Shown: positions 17,468 through 26,429, counted from the first letter of the stretch. The stretch is 64,000 nt of DNA from Paraburkholderia hospita (GCF_002902965.1 NZ_CP026109.1:186001-250000); one strand, 5' to 3'. Notes: generated by a model not told the origin, from the sequence alone. Program-made: numbers and translations.

Positions 17468-18979
17468 TCAGCGCGGAACAGGGATGCAAACCGACTTGAG
17501 CTCTGTGTACTGCTCAATCATCTGGCGTCCGTGTTCACGTCCGATGCCCGACTGCTTGAAACCGCCGAACGGCAGGTTAGGATCAACCGGGATGTGACTG
17601 TTGACCCACACCGTGCCGGCCTCAAGTGCCCGTATGCCGCGCAGCGCGGAGTTCAGATCGTTCGTCCACACGCTCGCGGCCAAACCATTGCGCGATGCGT
17701 TCGAAAGAGCCACGGCTTCTTCGAGATCCGCGATCGGCGTGACACTGATCACCGGCCCGAAAATCTCGTCGCGGACAGATGGATTTTCAGCATCTGCATT
17801 GGTGACTAGTGTCGGCTCAAAGTAGAAACCACTGCGGTCCGGACGGCGGCCACCGGTCACGATCTCAGCAGTTCTACCGGCTGTCTCGACCAATGCAGCG
17901 ACCTTGTCGACATGCGCACTGGAAACAAGTGGTTGGATGTCCGCTGAGGGATCCAGACCGGGTCCCAGCTTAAGGCCCTTCATGGCACCGGCAAGGTCCG
18001 CGACAAACCGATCGTAGATGGAACGATGTACATAAAGACGTGACGCGGCCGCACATACTTGACCTTGATTCAGGAAGCATGCGCCCATCAGTCCTGGCAT
18101 GATTTGCGGGAGATCGACGTCAGACAGAACAATGAGCGGATTCTTTCCTCCCAGCTCCAGAGCGAATCGCGTCATGTTCTGCAGCGCGGAAATCCCGATA
18201 CGGCGTCCGGTTTCCGTTGAACCCGTAAAGGTAATCTTGTTGACGTCAGGATGCTCGACCAACGCCGCCCCCGCATCGCGACCATAACCAGGTACGACAT
18301 TCACCACTCCCGGTGGTATCCCGGCCTCAATTACCAGTTCTGCAAGGCGCAACGCTGTTAGCGGGGTATCCTCCGACGGTTTGACGACGATCGTGCAGCC
18401 GCACGCGAGCGCTGGCGCAATTTTCCAGAGAGCGATCATCATTGGGAAATTCCACGGCACGATCGCGCCGACCACCCCGACAGGCTCGCGCAATGTAAAG
18501 CCGAGATTCCGAGTGCCGGGAGGAATAGGAATGGAAAGATCGAGCGTTGATCCCTCAATCTTCGTCGCCCATCCTGCCATATAGCGCACATACTCGACTG
18601 ACCCTGCGACATCGATCGCGCGGGTGTGATTGATGGACTTTCCCTGGTTTATCGACTCCAGCTGCGCCAGCTCCTCGCCGTGCGCTTCGATCAACTCCGA
18701 CAAACGAAAAAGGCAGCGTTCGCGGTCGGCGGGACGCAGGTCGCGCCATACGGGCAAAGCGCGGCGGGCGCTAGAGACAGCGAGACGCACGTCATCTTCC
18801 GTTGCTGCGATTGTTCGGCTGATGACGCTCCCGTCTGCGGGGTTATAGACGTCAACGAGACGGTCAGTAGACAGCGTCACCGATTTGCCATCGATAAACG
18901 CACCATGCGCCCTCTTGAGGAAGGCAGTAACTTGCGGCAGGACCTCAACAAGTTGAGCGCTTGGCGTTTCGTGCAACAT
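17468..18979 (-). CDS. NAD(P)-dependent aldehyde dehydrogenase
   Basis: This 503-aa class I-type ALDH has the general base Glu in FALELGGKNPLIVL, the nucleophile in NQGQVCAAASRLYVHRSIYD and the C-terminal NLPFGGFKQSGIGREHG. The ATG at 18979 follows GGAG by five bases. It likely oxidises the aminoaldehyde or aldehyde released by the divergent FAD oxidase. Sequence is closest in style to betaine-/gamma-aminobutyraldehyde dehydrogenases, but specificity is not certain. Confidence 0.92.
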   Translation of the reverse strand: MLHETPSAQLVEVLPQVTAFLKRAHGAFIDGKSVTLSTDRLVDVYNPADGSVISRTIAATEDDVRLAVSSARRALPVWRDLRPADRERCLFRLSELIEAHGEELAQLESINQGKSINHTRAIDVAGSVEYVRYMAGWATKIEGSTLDLSIPIPPGTRNLGFTLREPVGVVGAIVPWNFPMMIALWKIAPALACGCTIVVKPSEDTPLTALRLAELVIEAGIPPGVVNVVPGYGRDAGAALVEHPDVNKITFTGSTETGRRIGISALQNMTRFALELGGKNPLIVLSDVDLPQIMPGLMGACFLNQGQVCAAASRLYVHRSIYDRFVADLAGAMKGLKLGPGLDPSADIQPLVSSAHVDKVAALVETAGRTAEIVTGGRRPDRSGFYFEPTLVTNADAENPSVRDEIFGPVISVTPIADLEEAVALSNASRNGLAASVWTNDLNSALRGIRALEAGTVWVNSHIPVDPNLPFGGFKQSGIGREHGRQMIEQYTELKSVCIPVPR

Positions 18980-19528
18980 GATGTCTCCGTCAGTAACTAG
19001 GTCGATAGACCTATTTATAGGTTGTGACGATCTGGAAAGCAATCCTGGGCAAAACCCGCATACCGATCACTGTTCATTACAAAAAGCACGGATGATCGTG
19101 TGCTGGCTGACCAGGTTGAGGCGCTTTAGATCGAACAACGGGCCGCCCAGATCGAACCGCTTCTTACGAAACGGGGTACGGGACGATTGAGGCCGCGATG
19201 GGGAAAACAGCTGTGGACGAGGTTATGCGCGTGGCGAACGGTACGCATCAACCGAAAGAATGATCGCCGACGATCTTGCGGCGAGTCAGGTCACTCTGCT
19301 GATCATCCGTCGAAGGCGGAAACGCTCGCGCTGGCTCTCGCGGGCCATTCAATAAAGACGTCCCGCGCTGCTCGTAAACGCTTATATGAGCCGTTGCGCG
19401 CTCCGTTCAATAATATGTCACATGACCTAGTCGTAGAACCAGAGCGAGGTAAATTTTTGACTGGCTCGTTTTGACCGCACCGATGCTGTGCGATACGCGA
19501 TCCAGTCTTGATTGGAGAGGAGATACCC
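18980..19528. other. Divergent intergenic region, no gene
   Basis: These 550 bases separate the aldehyde dehydrogenase and oxidase genes. Apart from the palindromes above and an AT-richer stretch at 19380-19460, nothing coding is supported. It must carry both divergent promoters. Confidence 0.6.
18998..19022. promoter_or_regulatory. Two overlapping palindromes upstream of the aldehyde dehydrogenase
   Basis: TAGGTC-GATA-GACCTA (18998-19013) overlaps ACCTA-TTTA-TAGGT (19009-19022), 20-40 bases upstream of the aldehyde dehydrogenase start. A related ACTAGGTC core occurs in inverse orientation near 19426-19433, in front of the divergent oxidase. These are candidate operators for the LuxR-type regulator. 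Confidence 0.45.
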
Positions 19529-20830
19529 GTGCTTTCAGTTGAATCGCCCACCACGTATTACACGATGACCCGCAAATATCACGATCGTTATGACACTCTC
19601 GAGGAAGATATCGAGGCCGATGTGGTCATCGTAGGCGGTGGGTTCTCGGGTATAAACATCGCGCTGGAACTGGCCGAGCGAGGGATTACGAATGTCGTGG
19701 TGCTGGAGGCAAACTATCTCGGCTTCGGTGGATCGGGCAGAAACGGAGGCCACGTGATGGCCGGCATTGGGCACGATCTGGAAAAGATCCGCAAATATGT
19801 CGGGACGGAGGGCGTAGAGGCAATTTTCAGCATAAGCGATCAAGGCGCCAGCACCATCCAGCGTCGAATTGATCGGTACGGAATCGACGCAGACTTCCGA
19901 CGCGGCTACGGATACCTCGCATTCAATCAGCGTCAGGCGAAGCTGTTGCAGAAGTGGGAGAAGGAGTTTCGCGGGCTTAACCCTAACGAGGAGATCGCCT
20001 ATCTTGAGGGTGCAGAGCTGCGGCGTATCTTGGGATCTGATGCTTACAGCGCGGGCCTGATGCACATGGGGAACGGGCATATTCATTCGCTCAACCTGCT
20101 TTTAGGCGAGGCGCGCGCAATCACCAGCTTGGGTGGTCGTGTGTACGAGAACTCACCCGTGGTCGAGGTTACCTACGGCAAGACTATTAAAGTCCGAACG
20201 GCAAAAGGTTCGGTGAAAGCGCAAAAAATCTGCTTTGCATGTGGCGCCTTTATTAACAGGCTGGAGCTTCAACTCGACAAGACGATTATTAGCACCTATT
20301 CGTTCCAGCTTGTCACTGAACCGCTGTCCGACGAACTTATTGAGCAAATTAGTCCGATCCGAGGTGCATTCACCGATGTACGGCCTGCTATCGACTATTA
20401 CCGCGTGACGAACGAGAACCGGCTCCTATTTGGCACCGTGACGCATTTTCTGGAGTACATCCCGAAAGATTTCAAGAAATACAACAGGGATGCGATGCTC
20501 CGGATCTTCCCATACCTAAAGAACGTCAAAATTGACCTCGGTTGGGGCGGTCCAATGGAATGCTCCGCGACGCTTTTTCCCCAGATCGGGACCCTGCCGG
20601 ATCATCCGAACGCGTTTTTTGTTCAAGGGTACTCAGGCTTCGGTGTCACACCCAGCCATGTCGTCAGCCGCGTCCTCGTAGACGGGATGACGAGCGGTTC
20701 GCACGAATGGGACGTCATGAGTTCCATTCCTCGCGCACGCGTGATCGGCAAGGAACACCTGCGCACCGCAATCTGCACCCTTGGTAAGGTGACGCACCAG
20801 CTGCATGGGTATTTCAGTGGACGCCGGTAG
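19529..20830 (+). CDS. FAD-dependent oxidase, PuuB-like (DAO family)
   Basis: This 433-aa flavoprotein opens with a GTG at 19529 behind GGAGAGGAG. It has an N-terminal Rossmann motif (ADVVIVGGGFSGINIALELA) about 30 residues in and the family motif GFGGSGRNGGHVMAG. The FAD-covering C-terminal region reads FFVQGYSGFGVTPSHV. This layout matches gamma-glutamylputrescine oxidase and related amine oxidases. With a neighbouring aldehyde dehydrogenase and permease it would release aldehyde, ammonia and peroxide from an amine. No glutamylputrescine synthetase gene is nearby, so the substrate may be a free amine rather than a glutamylated polyamine. Confidence 0.88.
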   Translation: MLSVESPTTYYTMTRKYHDRYDTLEEDIEADVVIVGGGFSGINIALELAERGITNVVVLEANYLGFGGSGRNGGHVMAGIGHDLEKIRKYVGTEGVEAIFSISDQGASTIQRRIDRYGIDADFRRGYGYLAFNQRQAKLLQKWEKEFRGLNPNEEIAYLEGAELRRILGSDAYSAGLMHMGNGHIHSLNLLLGEARAITSLGGRVYENSPVVEVTYGKTIKVRTAKGSVKAQKICFACGAFINRLELQLDKTIISTYSFQLVTEPLSDELIEQISPIRGAFTDVRPAIDYYRVTNENRLLFGTVTHFLEYIPKDFKKYNRDAMLRIFPYLKNVKIDLGWGGPMECSATLFPQIGTLPDHPNAFFVQGYSGFGVTPSHVVSRVLVDGMTSGSHEWDVMSSIPRARVIGKEHLRTAICTLGKVTHQLHGYFSGRR

Positions 20831-20941
20831 GCGGTGCGCATCGGATCAACGGGTATAGCGCCTGCTGACAATTGTCCTTTCCCACATATGAACTAAGCGC
20901 GGCCCGCCGCATCCCCGGCGAGCTTTCTTGCGGTTCCTGCA

Positions 20942-21134
20942 TCAAGTCGTTTCTCCCTCCTCGGTTTCTGATAAGTCGCGCTGCAGACCGCCTAGTTCGC
21001 GAAGCTCTGACGCCTTCGGTATCCGACTCGAACGCGGCTTCTTCCCCTGGGGCAATCTGCGAATCGTTGACGGTATCGCCGTCAATGATCACGCGGATCG
21101 GGTTTTCTCCTTCATTCATGATCGAGACTTTCAT
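20942..21134 (-). pseudogene. Small conserved-type protein with a one-base frameshift
   Basis: The minus-strand ATG at 21134 begins MKVSIMNEGENPIRVIIDGD, a pattern I associate with a small Burkholderiaceae protein of about 60 aa. After EGV the frame goes astray into Arg-rich read-through. Skipping one base near 21009 restores ELRELGGLQRDLSETEEG and a stop at 20942, the kind of tail expected. It is either a recent pseudogene or a sequencing error. Function unknown. Confidence 0.6.
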
Positions 21135-21231
21135 TACATACCCCCATAAGCGATAGAACTGCAATGAGGAGACCTTGTCGATCTCCGCCGCTATCGTAAA
21201 CTTTGCTCAACACCTTCTGGAGGGCATTTTT

Positions 21232-21705
21232 ATGAACGTCGCACATCCTTGGGATAACGAACCGGACGAAGAAAGCTTCGAAGCCTCCGAACTCGTCTGT
21301 CTGATGAGTCGTGACCACAATGGCGTCTGGAACGGCTATGTGGGCGTGTCGAAATCTCACGCGATGTTCGGGCAGCGGCGCGACGTGAGGATCATCGCGC
21401 CCGCAACTGCCGCAGGCCACGAACTGATCAGCACGCGCATCGCCGCAGCGGATGTGCGTGGCTTCATTCCGCGCGTGCTCGAAGCGGGCGTCGCCGCGTC
21501 GCTGTCGATCGTCGTCGATGTCCACGGTGGCCTGTGGAATACCGGGGTTATAGGCGAGGATCATCCCGGTCTGTGGTTCTTCGGCTTCATGTGCGGACAC
21601 GCATGGGACTTCAAGCCACTTGACCCGATGACGGTACAGGCGTACCAGACCATGGAGCAGGCGGAGGGGCGGTGTCAGGTTGACGGACAGGCGACGGTAG
21701 AATGA
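21232..21705 (+). CDS. Phage/plasmid-type hypothetical protein, 3' end overwritten by an IS
   Basis: The ATG at 21232 follows GGAGGG. Segments WNGYVGVSKSHAMFG, VDVHGGLWNTG and PGLWFFGFMCGHAWDF resemble a family common on phages and plasmids with a GYVGV...HGG...WWFGFDCAH pattern. The IS6 left end begins at 21668, so the last 12 codons come from the insertion sequence. The original C-terminus is lost, but only a little seems missing. Function unknown. Confidence 0.6.
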   Translation: MNVAHPWDNEPDEESFEASELVCLMSRDHNGVWNGYVGVSKSHAMFGQRRDVRIIAPATAAGHELISTRIAAADVRGFIPRVLEAGVAASLSIVVDVHGGLWNTGVIGEDHPGLWFFGFMCGHAWDFKPLDPMTVQAYQTMEQAEGRCQVDGQATVE

Positions 21706-22499
21706 GGCGATGAACAAGACGAGATCGCTTTATCACGGCCACCGCTTCCCTGCTGTCGTCATCAGCTGCGCGGTTCGCTGGTATTTCCGGTTCAACCTGA
21801 GCCTGCGCGACATTGAGGAGTTGTTGCTTGAGCGTGGCGTCGTTGTCACGTACGAGACGGTCCGCTGCTGGTGCGACAAGTTCGGCGCGGGATTCGCCCG
21901 GTGCGCGAAGTCGGTGCGGCGGAAGCCGGGTAGCACCTGGCACCTTGACGAGATGTTCGTGACACTGCGCGGCGAGCCGTATCTGTTGTGGCGTGCGGTC
22001 GACGAGTATGGCGCCGAGCTTGACGTGCTGGTACAAAAGCGCCGCGACAAAGCCGCGGCCAAGCGCTTCTTCCGGCGGGTGCTGCGATCGAACCCGGTGC
22101 CGCGCAAGATCATTACCGATCAACTGCGCAGTTATCCAGCGGCGAAGGCTGATATTCCTGAACTCGCTCAGGTAAAGCACGTGTTCGTCAAAGCGGCTGC
22201 TCGCGTGAACAATCGCGCCGAAAATAGCCACCAGCCAACCCGCAGGCGCGAACGCCAGATGTGCGGCTTTCGCGACGCGCGTCGCACGCAGGCGTTTCTC
22301 TCATGCTTCGGCCTGATCCGGCAGCACTTCGCGTTGCCCAGACATCAGATGAACGCGGCATGTCATCGCGCCATACTAAAAGAACGCCTCGCCACATGGC
22401 ATGGCTGGGCTGTCCCAACTGCAGTTGAACAAGTTATCTGATAAGGATAACTACTCTTTAGCCAGACACGTAACCTGCGCTCGTCAACTTGACAGTGCC
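21668..22499 (+). mobile_element. IS6-family insertion sequence (832 bp)
   Basis: The terminal inverted repeats are ggcggtgtcaggttgacg (21668-21685) and, at the right end, cgtcaacttgacagtgcc (22482-22499), matching at 15 of 18 positions. They enclose one transposase. No 8-bp target duplication is visible (flanks ggcggagg and gttgaaac), which fits later rearrangement or cointegrate resolution. Confidence 0.8.
21710..22441 (+). CDS. IS6-family transposase
   Basis: This 243-aa DDE transposase is complete. The N-terminal segment AVRWYFRFNLSLRDIEELLL is typical of IS6. The catalytic residues appear as WHLDEMFV (first D), ITDQLRSY (second D) and NNRAENSHQPTRRRER (E). Ends and frame look intact, so it could be active. 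Confidence 0.92.
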   Translation: MNKTRSLYHGHRFPAVVISCAVRWYFRFNLSLRDIEELLLERGVVVTYETVRCWCDKFGAGFARCAKSVRRKPGSTWHLDEMFVTLRGEPYLLWRAVDEYGAELDVLVQKRRDKAAAKRFFRRVLRSNPVPRKIITDQLRSYPAAKADIPELAQVKHVFVKAAARVNNRAENSHQPTRRRERQMCGFRDARRTQAFLSCFGLIRQHFALPRHQMNAACHRAILKERLATWHGWAVPTAVEQVI

Positions 22500-23154
22500 G
22501 TTGAAACAGCCTCAAACATCAGCGTCATTTCGTCGACGTTGTGCTTCCTGCTGCAGTGAATCCTGGTCCGTCTGGCTTTCGCGGCATGGGGCCCCAGCGC
22601 CTGCCAGACAGGCAGAATTCTCAACTGGCCGGCGGCAGCTCGCACGGTCAGGCTCGCGGTGACGCCTGCTCGTTCATGTTGAGAGGTCATCGGTTTGCTC
22701 GTTGTTGCCATGAATTTTTCGTGGAAGTATAGCTCGCGAATTTGACATTTTGATAATGAGAATCATATTAAGAGAAAAGTATTAGTATTTAGATCAGGCA
22801 AATTCGGTTTAAATCGGATGTACTTGCAAAGCTATTTTTTGCAGTGGCTATTTAGTCTGGTCACATCGCCTGAGCACCCCGCGGTACCGACTGAGAATAC
22901 GTTTCAAACATATGCGCGTCGGGGCTCGATACGTCGGACAAAGCGCCCCTATCAACATGCAAGCTTCATATATTGTTTTTATCCCGTCCCGCCCTCCGTT
23001 CGGACTTAACATTTGGGTCCGGCTTTGAAAAACCGAATTCGCAATGCCGGATATAAGAACTGGAATAAATGCGGAATATCGACAGCGAGAATGGTGCGTC
23101 ACCGGTCATTGATGCGTCAGCACGACTGATAATCCAGATAACGGAGAGACATGC
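22500..23154. other. AT-richer intergenic region, no supported gene
   Basis: This holds a minus-strand frame (22484-22711) that ends inside the IS right end and may be the remnant of an interrupted gene. An iron-box-like promoter follows at 22742-22770, and the rest is non-coding sequence of lower GC than the flanks. Short frames at 22818-23009 have no start signals or protein-like composition. Confidence 0.5.
22742..22770 (+). promoter_or_regulatory. Fur-box-like promoter without an obvious gene
   Basis: TTGACA (22742-22747) and CATATT (22764-22769), with a 16-base spacer, frame gataatgagaatcatatta (22752-22770), which closely matches the GATAATGATAATCATTATC Fur consensus. The next credible ORF begins 385 bases downstream. 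Confidence 0.5.
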
Positions 23155-23352
23155 ATGCTAAGCCCTCACGAATTCGCCACGCTAATGCTGGTCAAGGCAG
23201 CACCTGACCAGATCGACCTGAACCGCGAAGAACTGGACACCCTGCTGGAACAGCAACTGGTCGCGCTGGAACGACTCGCGTCCGGAGATCAGCGCCCCCG
23301 CCTCACCCGCGACGGCGATTCAGTGCTTCGGGCCGTTGCCCGAAAACGCTAG
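23155..23352 (+). CDS. Small hypothetical protein (65 aa)
   Basis: The ATG at 23155 is preceded by GGAGAG; another ATG four bases earlier is out of frame. The protein is acidic in its first two thirds (a helical segment with QIDLNREELDTLLEQQLVAL) and basic at the C-terminus. No domain was recognised. It lies upstream of a phasin gene in the same direction. Confidence 0.55.
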   Translation: MLSPHEFATLMLVKAAPDQIDLNREELDTLLEQQLVALERLASGDQRPRLTRDGDSVLRAVARKR

Positions 23353-23602
23353 GTAGCAGCCGTCGGCGAGTCCGATCCCGCGCACTGGCGCAACACCGTG
23401 ACGTCGCGTGTACAGCGGCGCACACTCGGTGGCGTTCGACAACGGATATCTCGGTCGCCCGATTCAGCGTTGACCTGCGGACTATCTGCGTGTGCCCCGA
23501 GCCACGCACTTCATCGGCTTCACGCAATCCCGCCGTTTTCCGTTGTGATCCGTCCTGGGCGGCACGACGTTCGCGCGGATCGTCCTTACAGGAGTTTTCA
23601 TC

Positions 23603-24127
23603 ATGCTGACCCCGGAACAGGTAGCAGCAACGCGGAAGGCCAACCTCGACATCCTGTTCGGCCTGGGCAACCAGGTCGTCGAAAGCGTTGAGAAACTGGC
23701 TGAACTGAACATGCAGGTGACCCGCTCGACGCTGGCGGATTCGTTTGATCTGGCGCAGAAGGCACTATCCGTGAAGGAACCGCGGGACTGGCTCGCGCTG
23801 AAAGACAGCCTCGCAGCGCCGACGGCAGAAAAGGTGCAAAGCTACAACCGGCAACTGTTCGACATCATGTTGTCGACCCAGACCGAATTCGCGAAAGTCG
23901 CACAGACGCAATGCGAAGCGTACGTCCGCCAGATGCAGTCGGTAGTGGAGGATGTCGCCAAAAACGTGCCGGCTGGCTCGGAGGCGGCCGTCGCCGCGCT
24001 GGACTCCGCGATCAAGGCGGCCCAAACGCTGGTCGAAACCGTACAGAGAACCGGCCAGCTGTCGAGTACGGGTCGGCGGCTAACGCCTCCCTTGGACCGC
24101 TTGACGGCCTCTCGATGCGCCGGGTGA
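23603..24127 (+). CDS. Phasin-family protein, possibly frameshifted C-terminus
   Basis: This 174-aa protein has the Phasin_2 layout. It starts MLTPEQVAATRKANLDILFG and continues with an amphipathic helical body (VVESVEKLAELNMQVTRSTL) and the segment QSYNRQLFDIMLSTQTEF. Phasins coat polyhydroxyalkanoate granules. The ATG follows AGGAG. After QTLVETVQRTGQ the sequence turns into Arg/Pro-rich residues. Shifting frame near 24060 gives AVEYGSAANAS, closer to the usual tail, so the last 20 residues are probably out of frame. Confidence 0.8.
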   Translation: MLTPEQVAATRKANLDILFGLGNQVVESVEKLAELNMQVTRSTLADSFDLAQKALSVKEPRDWLALKDSLAAPTAEKVQSYNRQLFDIMLSTQTEFAKVAQTQCEAYVRQMQSVVEDVAKNVPAGSEAAVAALDSAIKAAQTLVETVQRTGQLSSTGRRLTPPLDRLTASRCAG

Positions 24128-24258
24128 CGATCAGATCACGCCGCCCGGTCAGCTTCGCTCGCACACTTGGTGTTCCTTAATGCGGCCGCCGCGGCCATGT
24201 CAAGGTTGCTTCCGCATCGACGACCAGAGCAGGTCATTGCACATTGCAGGAGGTAAGG

Positions 24259-24408
24259 ATGGATGAAGCCTGGCTAGGCACCGCCATAGGTTCGGCCGTC
24301 CTGCTGTTCGCGGTCATCTTTGTGTTCGGCCACTATCGACGCGAACATCGGCGGACGCAGTTGCTGCGGCAACTGGAATCTGTTGTCTGGCGTCAGCACA
24401 TGAATTGA
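24259..24408 (+). CDS. 49-aa single-span membrane protein
   Basis: The ATG at 24259 follows a strong GGAGGT. The protein starts MDEAWLGTAIGSAVLLFAVI and has one hydrophobic helix (about residues 9-24), then a basic tail (HYRREHRRTQLLRQLE). The acidic N-terminus and basic C-terminus suggest an inner-membrane protein with its tail in the cytoplasm. Function unknown. Confidence 0.55.
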   Translation: MDEAWLGTAIGSAVLLFAVIFVFGHYRREHRRTQLLRQLESVVWRQHMN

Positions 24409-24668
24409 TATTACGCATGACGTGCCTGGACCCGACGGACGCTGGATGAGGGGCGCGCACCGTCTACAAGCCCGACTTCCCGCACGTGCTTCACGACCAA
24501 GAACGTCGTGCGGAAAGGACTGGCGGGTAGAACAACAAGCGCGCTAGGAACACATGAACCATGCTGATCAGGCCGCACGGGACCTGGTGCACATCCGCCC
24601 ATGATCCTGCGACTCGAGCATCTGCTTCACGACGATGAAACCGGGCGGGGCGTGAAGGTAGTAACGGG

Positions 24669-24974
24669 GTGAAAGAAGCGCATCTTGAGCGGGTGAAAGC
24701 GGAAATCACGAACTGGTACAACGTCATCAAAGCTGCGCATGAATTTGCTTTGTCGGACGAGCAAACGGTAGGAATCGAAATTCCCTCGTCGGGCAACGAT
24801 AACGCCAGAAGGCGTGAGATTCTCCGGCAGGCTCTACAGGCTTCTTTCGAAACGTATGCCAAGCAGACCGATCGAACGCCGAATTGGGCAGTCGAGGCGA
24901 GCCGTGCGGCGATGCCGACGCGGATCGCTTCGTCGAGATCACGTCTTCCTGTAGATCAGGCCTTCTTGGTATAG
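24669..24974 (+). CDS. Hypothetical protein (101 aa)
   Basis: It starts at GTG 24669 without a clear RBS. The first 75 residues (for example HLERVKAEITNWYNVIKAAH) look like a helical protein; the last 20 overlap the 3' end of the convergent HiPIP gene and may be read-through. Unrecognised. Confidence 0.35.
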   Translation: MKEAHLERVKAEITNWYNVIKAAHEFALSDEQTVGIEIPSSGNDNARRREILRQALQASFETYAKQTDRTPNWAVEASRAAMPTRIASSRSRLPVDQAFLV

Positions 24975-25270
24975 CCGCTGCACCATCCCTTGCTATTGAC
25001 TTGCTTTCCGCCAAACAGTGCACACGGGCCAAAAGCGTCGCCCGCCTTACCCGAATACAGCGAGCAGTTGCTGCACATTGAGCCGGCCACGTACTTCGAC
25101 CCGTACTTGGCCTTGTCAATCTTGGTCGCGTCTTCCTTGTAGCCGAGCGCTACCGCGGTCGGGTCGCTTTCGCTAACGTGCGGTGCATCGGCGAACGCCT
25201 GGCGCGAGAGGGCGAGCGCCGAAGCGGCGCCAAGACTCGTAATCAGAAACGTGCGACGAGACTGTTTCAT
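24956..25270 (-). CDS. High-potential iron-sulfur protein (HiPIP)
   Basis: This 104-aa periplasmic electron carrier has a twin-arginine signal peptide (MKQSRRTFLITSLGAASALA). The four cluster-binding cysteines lie in the spacing typical of HiPIP: MCSNCSLYSG, FGPCALFGGKQV and GWCSGYTKKA. The last is near the C-terminus. HiPIPs carry a 4Fe-4S(2+/3+) cluster folded before Tat export. A perfect 9-bp hairpin (tgccgccgt / acggcggca, 25320-25343) lies about 50 bases upstream in its leader. No dedicated redox partner is adjacent. Confidence 0.93.
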   Translation of the reverse strand: MKQSRRTFLITSLGAASALALSRQAFADAPHVSESDPTAVALGYKEDATKIDKAKYGSKYVAGSMCSNCSLYSGKAGDAFGPCALFGGKQVNSKGWCSGYTKKA

Positions 25271-25472
25271 TGGGGATTCTCCCAGTGTTGTATTGGACCT
25301 GTTTGGCAGAGACCTTTACTGCCGCCGTTTTGTGACGGCGGCAACGCGGAGCATACAACGGAGATCGTTTGTCGCACTGCCTTCGCCGCAATGAAGAGAA
25401 TAACGCCGCGGCCCGCTCCCGCAAATGTGCGCCTCCTCTCGTCCTCGCCCAGAATCCGCGCCTCTCGTCCGC

Positions 25473-25925
25473 TCAGGCCGATCCGGGAATGTTTCCGCAA
25501 TCACGCTGCGCGATCGCGAGGCATGCCGTCAAGCCCGGCGATTCGATGCCGAACAGATTCACGAGCCCGCGCACCCCATGCGCCGCCGTGCCATGGATCA
25601 GGAAATCGGCAGCCGGCTCGCCGGGGCCCAAGAGCTTCGGTCGAATACCGACGTAGGTTTGCTGCAGCGCGCCGTCGGGCAGGCCGGGCCAGTACACGCG
25701 AATGGCGGCATAGAAGCTCTCGGCGCGGCGCGGGTCGACATCGTAGTTGATCGTATCGACCCACTCGACGTCGGACCCCAGGCGCACCTGGCCGCCAAGA
25801 TCGAGCGTCAGATGGACGCCGAGCCCCGCTTCGTTCCGCATCGGATAGATAAGACGTGAAAACGGCGCTCGCCCGGACACGCTGAAGGTTGCCGCGCGCG
25901 AAGTAAATCGGCCTCAAGCGGTTCG
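25473..25925 (-). pseudogene. C-terminal remnant of an LhgO-like FAD oxidoreductase
   Basis: The frame [20 protein letters not shown], then a [16 protein letters not shown] segment and [19 protein letters not shown] match the C-terminal third of L-2-hydroxyglutarate oxidase-type proteins. Upstream, IYFARGN continues the homology in another frame, so a deletion/frameshift lies near 25895. No FAD-binding N-terminus is found. It is a broken gene; an ATG-initiated 135-aa frame exists but is not a functional enzyme. Confidence 0.75.
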
Positions 25926-26429
25926 TCAATGACTTGTTGGCGCAGACTACCACGTCGGGTCGACAAGAATGCGTAGGTGTGCCATCCGGCGAGGTGAACT
26001 TGTGCCGACGGTTGGCTGATAGCCCAGAGGGACTGCATAGCGTTGGGCATTCAAAGCAGACAAAGCCAGTGCTCAATGCCACGAATGTCCGGTTTCTGTC
26101 GGTCAACCTCGACCCCACGACCGGCTGCTTAGGGTCCGTTAGCAGACTTGGAGACCTACCTTGGCTGAGACCCGCGGGCATTCTCGCCGAATGAGGTTTC
26201 TAGCCGATCCAATCAGGCTGTTATCACATAAAGCGGGGCCCGTTCTCACGTAATGTGCTCCCACGCGTCCCGATATTCTCAGCTAATGTGGTTCTACAAA
26301 CCGCGATGTAATCGGTTCCTGCGTCGGAAGTTATCGAGCCGCTACACCTGGCCCTGGCAAGTCCGGGGATGTTGCTCCCTGAGTGGCTCCCGCCCGCTCC
26401 GCCTTCGCGCGCCACAACAGGAGCAATCC
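25926..26429. other. Intergenic region, probably gene debris
   Basis: This is long for an intergenic region and has no credible start signals until the RBS of the trehalose synthase gene at 26420. Frames on both strands (25934-26194 plus, 25501-26181 minus) have unbalanced composition. Confidence 0.4.
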
